A stretch of 27,322 nt of DNA from Purshia tridentata (lineage: Eukaryota > Streptophyta > Magnoliopsida > Rosales > Rosaceae): the NCBI GenBank assembly GCA_003254885.1, contig QANT01007362.1, forward strand, positions 1 to 27,322, read 5' to 3'. The position numbers and the translations under genes are program-made. Positions 11,879 to 21,800 of this stretch are shown here, piece after piece. The first letter of the stretch is position 1. Each line of letters begins with the position of its first letter. The notes under the pieces were generated by a model. It ran no database searches. It was not told the DNA's origin and saw only the letters and a list, made by a program, of their open reading frames with translations.

Positions 11879-13060
11879 TTAGCCAACCCTTGCTCCTACT
11901 CGCACCTTCCTCTTTCACCCTTTCTCCCCCGCCACCACTCTTTCTCCTATCCTTTCTATGCCTCAATTTCTTTCTCCTTTCCTCTCTCTGCCTGACTTTC
12001 TCTCTCCCCTTCGTCTTTCTGCCTGACTTTCGCCCACTGCATCTCTTCTCTCTATCCTTCACTTTCTTTCTCTTCTATTTTTTTTTTGCCTTTCCTTATT
12101 CCCTTTCGCTGGTGGTTTTCGATCTGGTGGTTTGATTTAGTGGGTTGCTTGGGTGAGAGATGGAAAGGGGTGGAAGATTGAGAATTTTTTAGGTAGGGGA
12201 GAGAGGTGGGGAGCGGCGCTAACGCTGGTGGGGGAGACGTTGGTCACTGATTTGGTGGCTCGGCGCCTTAGCCAACCCTTGCTCCTACTCGCATCGTCCT
12301 CTTTCACCCTTTCTCCCCCGCCACCACTCTTTCTCCCCCGCCACCACTCTTTCTCCTATCCTTTCTATGCCTCAATTTCTTTCTCCTTTCCTATCTCTGC
12401 CTGACTTTCTCTCTCCCCTTCGTCTTTCTGCCTGACTTTCGCCCACTGCATCTCTTCTCTCTATCCTTCACTTTCTTTCTCTTCTATTTTTCTTTGCCTT
12501 TCCTTATTCCCTTTCGCTGGTGGTTTTCGATCTGGTGGTTTGATTTAGTGGGTTGCTTGGGTGAGAGATGGAAAGGGGTGGAAGATTGAGAATTTTTGAG
12601 GTAGGGGAGAGAGGTGGGGAGCGGCGCTAACGCTGGTGGGGGAGACGTTGGTCGCTGATTTGGTGGCTCGGCTCCTTAGCCAACCCTTGCTCCTACTCGC
12701 ATCTTCCTCTTTCACCCTTTCTCCCCCGCCACCACTCTTTCTCCTATCCTTTCTATGCCTCAATTTCTTTCTCCTTTCTTCTCTCTACCTGACTTTTTCT
12801 CTCCCCTTCGTCTTTCTGCCTGACTTTCGCCCACTGTATCTCTTCTCTCTATTCTTCACTTTCTTTCTCTTCTATTTTTCTTTGCCTTTCCTTATTCCCT
12901 TTCGCTGGTGGTTTTCGATCTGGTGGTTTGATTTAGTGGGTTGCTTGGGTGAGAGATGGAAAAGGGTGGAAGATTGAGAATTTTTTAGGTAGGGGAGAGA
13001 GGTGGGGAGCGGCGCTAACGCTGGTGGGGGAGACGTTGGTCGCTGATTTGGTGGCTCGGC
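11879..13060. repeat. Three tandem units of about 390 bp
   Basis: Units begin at TTAGCCAACCCTTGC: 11879-12267 (389 bp), 12268-12675 (408 bp) and 12676-13060 (385 bp). The middle unit is longer because it repeats a 20-bp block around the CCCCGCCACCACTCTTTCT motif. Each unit has a CT-rich first half and a G-rich second half ending in GATTTGGTGGCTCGGC. Identity is high, so the expansion looks recent. Confidence 0.9.
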
Positions 13061-13135
13061 AAAGTGAGGGGCGACGTTGGTCACTGGTTTGGTGGCTGGG
13101 TGAAGTGAGGGGCGACGTTGGTCGTTGGGTGGGAG
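13061..13135. repeat. Short G-rich repeats derived from the unit end
   Basis: The block GTGAGGGGCGACGTTGGTC occurs twice about 35 bp apart, each derived from the GACGTTGGTC...TTTGGTGGCT end of the 390-bp unit. It looks like a degenerate edge of the array. Confidence 0.65.
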
Positions 13136-13325
13136 CGGCAGCCACGCTAATTTGGTGGCTGGGCTAGGTGGAGGCTTGGGCTCGGGAGGAAGCATTGGGT
13201 TAGGAGCTGGGTGGAGGGGGAAAGGGATTTTATTTTTTTTAAATTTTGTTTCAAATTTTAATTTTTTAAGTTTAATTAAATAAAAAAGTGTGTAAAATAC
13301 TAATTTTTATTCAAATGAGTAAAAA

Positions 13326-13471
13326 GACGAAAATGTCTATGCCACGTCACCAATTTTAACAAATTGGCTAACGGAGTTGACAACAAGGGGTTAAGTGAGA
13401 CGAAAATGTCCATGCCACGTCACCAATTTTAACAGATTGGCTAACGGAGTTGACAACAAGGGGTTAAGTGA
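13326..13471. repeat. Two-copy 73-bp tandem duplication
   Basis: Units 13326-13398 and 13399-13471 both start GACGAAAATGTC and end GGGGTTAAGTGA, differing at about two bases. They sit directly inside the right terminal inverted repeat and have no counterpart next to the left one. Confidence 0.9.
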
Positions 13472-13572
13472 AACACTAAAATGAGTTGTGAGGGGTAAAG
13501 TGAGGGAAAATAAGTTATAGGGGGTAAAGTGAGACAAGTGTGTAATTTCAAGGGGTAAAATAGATAATAAGC

Positions 13573-13969
13573 TTAAAATTTTTTAAGAATCACCAAAAAA
13601 GTAAGACCATACAAATATATAGGAATTACATAGAAATTAGTATGTGTGACTGAAATACCGTATGACATAATGACATAGTGTTACCATTACAATCATTAAT
13701 CTCTAAAATCCTAAACCCTAAAAAATACCTTTAAAAACGTACAAGTGTTATAATCTAAATGAATTATTAACATACATCATTATACCACGTGATATTATGA
13801 TCACATATAATAATTTTATTAAATTACAAGACTTGACTAATAAGTAATAATTCTAAATCTAAGGGGTTTTTGTAAAAAAAAAAAAAAAAGAAGAAGGAAA
13901 GAATACAATTTATATGATCTTCTACAATATTCTTTCATGATCAATATCTAATCATATCTTCATATTGTG
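13573..13969. other. AT-rich spacer, possible LTR remnant
   Basis: No gene. It includes a poly-A run near 13876-13890. Its right half may be the eroded 3' LTR of the copia fragment, but no LTR ends or second copy are visible. Confidence 0.35.
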
Positions 13970-14335
13970 ATAATGTTCACTCTCAAGTAATTGGAGCATA
14001 TAAAATCGAGAATGCCCAACTTGTTCTTCAAACTCAGAAAATGTTCTTCGCCCAATGATTTTGTAAACATATTAGACAGTTGACTTGAGGAAGAAATTAA
14101 CAAAATCTTTACGTAAGAAACCATGCAAAATTTCATGACGAACAAAATGACAATCAATTTCAATGTGTTTAGTACTTTATGGAAAACCGGATTAATTAGA
14201 AACAACAATATTAATGTGTAATGCAGCTTTGGCTAGCTATTACAAAATAAGGTCTTTCTGAAAATAACTAAGCCACTTTAATTCACAAGTTGGAAGAGCC
14301 ATAGAACAATATTCTGTTTGATCAGCTAAGGTATA
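13970..14335 (-). mobile_element. Decayed Ty1-copia retrotransposon, RNase H / 3' end of pol
   Basis: The - strand holds, in order, the copia RNase H blocks TEYCSMALPTCELKWL (about 14250-14320), AKAALH, KHIEIDCHFVRHEI (about 14120-14170) and FTKSLGEEHFLSLKNKLGI (about 14000-14070). The frames shift between blocks and stops occur, so it is dead. The rest of pol and gag are absent. A 3' LTR would be expected at coordinates below 13970, but I could not delimit one. Confidence 0.75.
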
Positions 14336-14823
14336 TGATTAATTGAAATTAAGTCCAATAAGGTTTTAAGTTTTTCAAAGTACGTTCTTTTTATTTCTAG
14401 AGAGTTGTAAAAATACATTAAAAAAACACCCAAAACCTCACTCACAGAGCCTACCACATTGAGGGAGAGAGTTTTAATTGGGTGCTATAGCATGTAGTTT
14501 CCATCATCATTCTCATCTACGTTGCTCGATTTACATCCCTGTGGAGTACTATTCTTACTTGGGTTTAATTTATCTCATTTTTTACAATCCATGCTTCCTC
14601 TTTCTGGGTTTTACTCATCAATAACTTAATTGGTTTTCGTTCGAGTAAGTTTTATTGTAAAAGACAATTTTTTAATATATAAATATTCAATATTTTTTTT
14701 ATACTGAGATACACTGAATGTTTATAATTTTGTTATTTACACGGAAAATTTGAATACATGATCAACCCAAATGAGTTATGTTCGCTCTTTTCTTTTTTAA
14801 TTGCAGGTCGCTGATATAATCAT

Positions 14824-15030
14824 TGTACGTACTAACCCACATATTGGTACAATTAAAATGTACTAATCCATGTATTAGTACAATTAAAATGTATCAATTA
14901 ATTTATTAATATTTTAAAATGTATTAACCTCATTATTGGTATAATTGAAATGTACTAATTCAAGTATTGGTACAATTAAGCTGTACCAACCCCGTTATTG
15001 GTACAAATGAAATGTATCAATTCATGTACT
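14824..15030. repeat. About six tandem copies of a 31-32-bp AT-rich repeat
   Basis: The repeat core is TTGGTACAATTAAAATGTACTAAT, with variants. Successive copies alternate between TACTAA and TATCAA. The copies are clearly diverged, so the array is old. Confidence 0.8.
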
Positions 15031-15224
15031 CAAGACTTTAAAAGTTTAGATTTCAAATTTGGAGATTAGTTGTAAGATGAACATTTTGGAGCTTTTACTT
15101 TATGTTTTAAATCTAAATTAGGATATAAATTTCAGAATTAAGATTTAGAGTTTAAATTTCATAATTTGTGGGATTTTAAATTTAAATCTATATTTAGGAT
15201 TTAAATTAAACCATATTTGAGATT

Positions 15225-15453
15225 TAAAATATTTCAGATAATAATATAGAAAATTCTAGTATAAAAAATCGCACCTCACAAATTCTACATGACAAAAAAA
15301 AACTTGATTACGAACTTTAATCTCCACCAACTTTGATATTTTAAAATATTTTAAATAATAATATAAAATATTCTGACATAAAAACTTCTGGGCGACAAAT
15401 TCTAAATAAAAATGATTTGATTACGAATTTTAAATCTCCACCGATTTTAATAT
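15225..15453. repeat. Two-copy tandem duplication of about 117 bp
   Basis: Units start at 15225 and 15342 with TAAAATATTT. Both contain AATAATATA, ACAAATTCTA, TTGATTACGAA and ATCTCCACC in the same order, with many substitutions. This lies about 390 bp before the TPR/J start codon. Confidence 0.75.
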
Positions 15454-15805
15454 AAATATTAATTGTTATCTTGAACTAACTAAACTCTCCCCAAAACCAA
15501 TTCACTTTTGGACCTGAAAACAAAGAAGTAACCACCTGGCAAAAAAAAGAAGTAACCACGTCACCAAATTTAAATTCCTTCCGGAGGCCATCGTTTTTTC
15601 CCTTGCTGTGTGAAAGTCCACGACACGACTAACGAAGAGAGCATTGAGAGCCAAACCCAACAAATAAAACCCTCCGCTCTGCAACTTTCATTTTTATTTT
15701 CGCTTTCATTTGATCAGATACTCTCTAACTTCAATTAACCCTAAAAAATACCTCCAAAAGTATTCACTTCTTTACACACACGAAACGAATACCTCCCAAT
15801 TTCCA

Positions 15806-15815
15806 AAACCCTAAA
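15806..15815 (+). promoter_or_regulatory. Telobox-like motif in the TPR/J gene leader
   Basis: AAACCCTAAA sits 25 bp before the start codon, with a related AACCCTAAAA near 15739. Such motifs are frequent close to transcription starts of broadly expressed plant genes. Confidence 0.4.
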
Positions 15816-15839
15816 CTTCAATTTCACGCTTCGCCGGAA

Positions 15840-18800
15840 ATGTCGCCGGCGGCTGTGGATGTCCAGTCGCCGATCACCTCTCCGCTGCCCAAACCCTCCT
15901 CCACTCCTCAAAATCCTGATGCACCTGCACCCGAGATGCCTTCCTCTTCCACCTTCAATTTCGGTGCTTTTGCTTCCAACGGAAATGAGAGTCAGTGTCA
16001 GTGCGGTCCGAACTTGCCCTCGCGATCAGGTCGGTCGCGGCCGAGGCTGGTGAAGTTGAGGAAGCAGCATGCGAGGTCGAGAACCGGGTCTGCTGAGAGT
16101 GGGCCGGGGGCCAACCCGTTTTGCTCGGTAAGTGATGGTAGTAGTGCTTCTAATGGGTTTAGTTTTTCGAATGGTGATTGTGGGGGTATGGGTTTTGTGT
16201 TTGGTGCTAGAAGGAGTGGTCTTGATGTGAATTTGGACAATGGAGTGGGAGAGAGTGGTGAAATGGAGATAAATTTAAGTTGTGATGAGAGAGGGGATGT
16301 GAATACTGAGAATGGAAGGGAGTTTGATAAGCTTGAGAATTTGGATAATTGGGAGGGTGAGTGTGGGGAAAAAGTGAGAAATTTGAGCTGTGATGAGAGT
16401 GGGAAGGTGAATACTGGAAATGGAAGAGAGTTTGATAAGCTCGAGAGTGCCAGTTTTATGTTTGGTGCTAAGAAGGATGATCCGGGGTCGAGCTTGTTGG
16501 GGGAGAAGAGTGAATTTTGTGAAAATGTGAGAGGAATGGTTTCCGAAGAGAAGGGGAGTAGGACAGCAGAGACTGAAACAGAGTGTAGAATGGTTGATAA
16601 CATGGGTTTTGCGTTTGGTGATAATAGGAGTGGTCTGTGTTCAGACGCAAATCCAGAAATGAGAGAATGTGGTGAATTTATGGAGAGACTGAGCACTCAT
16701 GAGAGTGGGAAAATGAAATTAGAGAGTGAAGTAGAGTGTAATGCAGGCTTTGTGCTTGGTGAGAGTGATTCAGCTCCAAATTTGAGTACCAGACATGGAG
16801 AGTCTGCAGACCGTGTTGAGAAACTTGGTGGTAAGGAGGGTTTTGTGTTTGGTGCTGATCTGGGTGATTTTGGGTCTACTCCAAATTCAGGAAACAGAGA
16901 ATATAGTGAAAATGAGGGGAAGTCAGGCTGTGATGGTATTGAGAGTATGAAACTGGGTGATGAAGCTGATGAAAGGAATAATAATGATATGGGTTTTGTG
17001 TTTGGTTCAAGTTGGTTTGATTCCAATTCAAATTTGAATTCGGCAAGGAGAAGCTCTAATGGAAATCTTGAAACATTGGTTCCTGATGTTGGCATGAAGA
17101 TGAAAGTAGAGAGCGAAACAGAGTCTGAGAAAGTGAAGGCTAATTCATTTGGATTTCATACAGAGGAAAGTTGGAGCTCAGATAAGGATCATGATAAGGG
17201 CATTTTTTTATTTGGAAGCAACAGTAAGAAAGGTTCCAGTTTGACTGAATGCAAGGTAGCCAAGTGTCAAGATGAGATGAAATTGAGTAATGAAAATGTA
17301 GAAGATTGCAACACCAATTCAAGCAGTCAGAATGATAATCTGAGTTCTGAATTTAGTGGTAAGTGTAAACTTGTATTTGAAAGTAGTAATAGTAATGCTA
17401 ATGTTTCTAACAGAAGCTTTGAATTCAAGCTCTCTGCAAAAACTACAGACTCAAATAAGAACTCATTCACTGGTGCTGGGACTGCGTCTGTGTTTAAAAT
17501 CCATGGAAATGTTTCTAGCTTCTCTAGTGGAAGTTCAGAAACTAATTCTTGTGATCAATGGCAAGAAGGTCCTTCTGCATCTGAGAGAACTAATGGAGAT
17601 AATCATGAACGTAGTGATCGGAACCATATCATATTTGGAGGTGTTAGTAACAAGATTGATGCCTCTATAGGAACGTCTAGTTCCAAACAATTTACATTTC
17701 AGGCAGGAGTTGGTGAAAGTGTTGATGCAGGAAAATTTTCTCAGTGTCAGATTAATAATATTACACAACCAAATGCAGCTGCTGTGCCATGTTCATTCTC
17801 ATCAACTGGTCTTGGCTTCCAACCAAATGGTCCTGTTTCTGAAGCAGCTTCTGTGGGTGGAGTAAAAAAGAATGGTGGTGGCACTTCAGATGGATTTGGA
17901 GTGTGCTTTGAGGACTTTCAAACACCATTATTGGATCCTTCCTGTCTTAGAGAAAGTCTATTTCCTGAATTCAGTGTGAATAGCTCAATTAAGGACAAAA
18001 GATCAAGGAAAACAAGGGGGAAGTCAAAGAAACCTTCCATGAGTAAGCAATGGCCAGAGAAAGATCATTTGCCCGAGGAAAGTAGTTCCCAAGAAAATCC
18101 AGACCCCTCTGGATGTTACTCGCCCATGGATTTCTCTCCCTATGAGAAAACTACAGTTGCTGATCCACATTCCAGGGAAACTTCTGTGACATCCAACAAT
18201 TCCTTCCATGTAAATAATAGTGCACCCTGTGCTTCCAATGCAACAGTTCATGTTGATTCTAGAGGTGAAGATTTGGCTGCTGCAGGAGGGTTAGATGATA
18301 AAGGTGATCAGATATGTCGAGAGCCCTCCGAGGAGAATTTTAGGCATCATCGTGAAAGAATTTTTGTGCATGATTTTTTCTTTAAAGGGTCTGGTTCTGG
18401 AAGTGAAACTCCCTGGTTTAGTTCCAAAAGTGAGCATGTCAGTGATATCAGTGCTGCTGCTGGGGATTCAGAAGAAGCTAGAGCTGGTTTTGGCTTCAGT
18501 ATAGAGAGGCAAGAAAGTGATTCTAGAACACCGTGTTTTGCTTCTGGTTTTGAAAATATGAAGGGGAAAAACTTTACATTTTTGGCATCATCTTCTGCGC
18601 AAAGTAGTTCCATAATTAGAAAACGTCGACAACGTAGAAACAAAAATAGGATGAAAGTTGCTCATGATACATTTGCTATAACTCCAAGTCCAAATGTTGA
18701 ATTTGGATCTTCTGACCAATTCACACCCCAAAGTAGCACACCTTTTCTTTTTGATGTAGTTGGCAAATCTGAGGCACGTGAACAATTGAAGCAAGGGCAT

Positions 18801-21800
18801 ATATCTTCTAGTGCTGCTACACATGAAACCTGTGAGAAATGGCGAATCAGGTGCTCCTTGCATTATATTTCATGACCAGTTCTCATTATTCAAGAAATTT
18901 ATATATTATGTGGTTTCTTGGATCATTGGTTGTTAGCTACAGTTTATATTAGTTATATGTCATCTTGGAAATGAGCCTTATGTTTTTTACATGTGTAAGG
19001 ATTATGTTTGTCTCAGGGGAAACGAAGCTTATAAAACTGGAGATCTTTTGAAAGCTGAAGATTTTTACACACAGGGAATTATTTCTATACCCTCGAATGA
19101 AAGATCAGGATGCTGCCTTAAGCCTCTTTTGCTATGCTATAGCAACCGTGCCACAGCAAGGATGCATCTTGGGAGGATAAGGGAAGCTTTAGGGGATTGT
19201 GTGATGGCTACTGCACTAGATCCCGACTTCCTCAAAGTTCAAATGAGGGCTGCAAAGTTAGTCCTTCATTTGTATGCTTATGAATTATGCTTTTATAGCG
19301 GCTTTAGCCTTCTGCAACATCATTGCATCTTTTATCTATTTTATTTAATTTTGGTTACTAATAAATTTTGGGGTTCTCCTTGGGCGGGCTTAACCTGAAC
19401 CTGGAATGATTGGGTTATAGTTACCACTATTTTTTTTTTCTTGAGCCATATGGAAATGATTTGTGATTCGTTTACACTCAGTTAAGACATATTATCTCGA
19501 GCTTATAGTTGACAATGATTCTTGAAAATTTTCTCATATCCCAACTATACTGTTGAAATTTTGAAGGAATTGCATGTTTGTTAAGCTATGTTAATCAAGC
19601 TTAAACTTCATCAGGGTTGGAAGAAATTGTTGAGTGCCAAATTGAGAAATTCATCCTCATATTCTTCATTCTAAGGAGGGTTGCTGATTGTCTTTTGCAT
19701 CTGGAGTATCTGGTCTTTTTTATTCATGAGAGTGTATATGGAACTCTAAATCATATCAATGCTGTATATGATGTTTTATTTTCAATGTGTTGTTGCTCTT
19801 ATGATGCATGCTATTAATACATTGTATGTAATCTAAATATCTTTCCTATTTTGAGTCTCAGTTGCCATCTTCTGCTTGGGGAAGTTGAAAATGCAATGCA
19901 GTACTTTAATAAGTGCATGGAATCAGGAACTGGTGTGTGTTTGGATCGGAGAATTGTAATAGATTCTGCTGATGGCATACAAAAGGCTCAGGTACTGCAT
20001 TTGTTTCTTCTCATATTTGTGATAGGGATGTAAGTAAGAATTTTATTTTAATGCTGTTTATAATAGTTTTATATCAATTAGTTATTGTATTTTGAGTTTG
20101 GTGATTGTGCTCAAATAGCCAAGGGAAAACAGAGAAGATGTGGTGGAGAAAGATTTCTTTTTCTCAAAATGTCTGAACTTTCATTCTAACCATGTAATAT
20201 AAGCTAGTAGATCTTTTTTTAGTTTTTGTTGGCCCGGACAGTATTTGTTTTGATTTGGGGGGTGGGGGGAGAATGGGTGTATTGAGCAACAAAGCTTGTG
20301 CAAATAGCACCCTTTTCTAATCCACTTAGCACCCTTTTCTAATCCACTTATTAATCATTTTCAACTTTCACAGTACTCTTAAAAAAATTTACCAAACAGA
20401 ATACAGGTACTCCTGTTATCTAGAGCTAGTTTTACCTAATATTAGCAAACTTTTTATAGTATCACAATTGCTTCTCCAAAGAAACTTTTGGGAAGCCGCA
20501 GCATTGTCTATAGGATCCAAAGGATAAAAGTTGGTGGACTTGACATGACTTATGTGGTCTTTATTTTATACGTAATCAATGTTTCAAGTATCCACATGCA
20601 TAGCGTATCTTATAGGATCCATTTATTGATAATACATAAAGTTTATTAAAATATCGCGACAGCTATTTATGTGGTTGCCTTATTTGCAGAAAGTGGCAGA
20701 GTATTCAAATCGTTCTGCCAAGCTTCTGGAACAGAGAACTACTGATGCAGCTCTCAGTGCTTTAGAAATGATTGCTGAGGCCTTATCAGTTAGTTTATAC
20801 TCCGAAAAATTACTTGAAATGAAAGCGGAGGCTCTGTGTTTGGTCTGTGCGATATTCTCTACTCATGTATTTTCTTTGGTTTTTTTACTGAATCAATTAG
20901 TGTGGTGGTTGTTGGTGCTTCTTCAAATTTAAGTGTTTTTTTTTTCTTATACTGCAAGTTTTGGTCTGAATATTGTTTGTATTTGTATGCATGTTGCAGT
21001 TGAGAAAGTATGAAGAGGCAATTCAGCTGTGTGAGCATAGTTTGCATTTAGCTGAAAGGAATTTTGCTTCAGGGAACAGTGTAGCAAATATGGATGGTTC
21101 TGGATGTGAAAATTACCCAGTTGTTAGGTTGTGGAGGTGGTTCTTCATATCCAAGTCTCACTTTCATTTGGGAAGGCTTGAGGCAGCTCTTGCTTTACTT
21201 GAGAAGCTAGAGCAAGTGCGATCTATTAAAGACATGTAATACACAATTTTTCATTGCATACGTAACTTCTGTATTATCAAGTTCAGTCAGGACATTTCTT
21301 TCTCTAATGACATGGAAGTTACTGAGTCTAATCTTAAATATGTAGGTATGCATGTAAGAATATGGAATCATCGGTTTCATTAGCTGTCACTATACGCGAA
21401 TTATTAAGCCACAAGGTAATCCCTCTGTTGCTTTAATATATTATGGTTATTATCTCACTTGGATGGAGGATTAGTAGAAAACTTTATAAATACGTCTTTT
21501 ATATTGTCATGCTTACTATATCATGTATCACATGTGTTGCATCAGTTATTATTATTGTAATTATTTTTAAAATGAATTGTTTTTTTTTTACCTGGGGGAG
21601 GGGACACTCAAATTTGGGACTTCAAACAATGTGGAGTTTTAAATTAAGTGATTATCTTGCAAGTGCAAAGAGAAGATTGCTAGCACATACTTCCACATCA
21701 AACCTTCATTAAGATAATTCTTTTCGTTGTACAATAATTCAGTGATGGTTTTCAAATGATAGTTTGTATCGGTCCAAGGTGATTAACAATGACAAGAGTT

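Larger units (their letters stand above)
11709..13572. mobile_element. 1.86-kb non-autonomous TIR element carrying internal tandem repeats
   Basis: The ends are 90-bp inverted repeats at 11709-11798 and 13483-13572. They start GCTTATTATCTATTTTA and differ at about eight or nine positions. The flanks are TTAAAAATTT on the left and TTAAAATTTT on the right, which could be a 9-10 bp target duplication as in Mutator-like elements; the AT-rich context makes this uncertain. No transposase is encoded. The interior is one strongly pyrimidine-rich tandem array followed by a G-rich stretch and a 73-bp duplication. All open frames within it are repeat shadows. Confidence 0.75.

Noticed and set aside
11856..13195. 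Many open frames of 68-113 codons on both strands
   Set aside because: All lie in the 390-bp tandem units and repeat the same low-complexity peptides; no homology-like motif or gene structure.
15998..17095. Long - strand open frames opposite exon 1 of the TPR/J gene
   Set aside because: Ser/Pro/Leu-rich mirror of the Glu/Ser-rich coding exon; no start context or introns. Shadows.
19617..19817. Open frame in intron 2 of the TPR/J gene
   Set aside because: Flanking exons join in frame without it and it adds nothing TPR-like.
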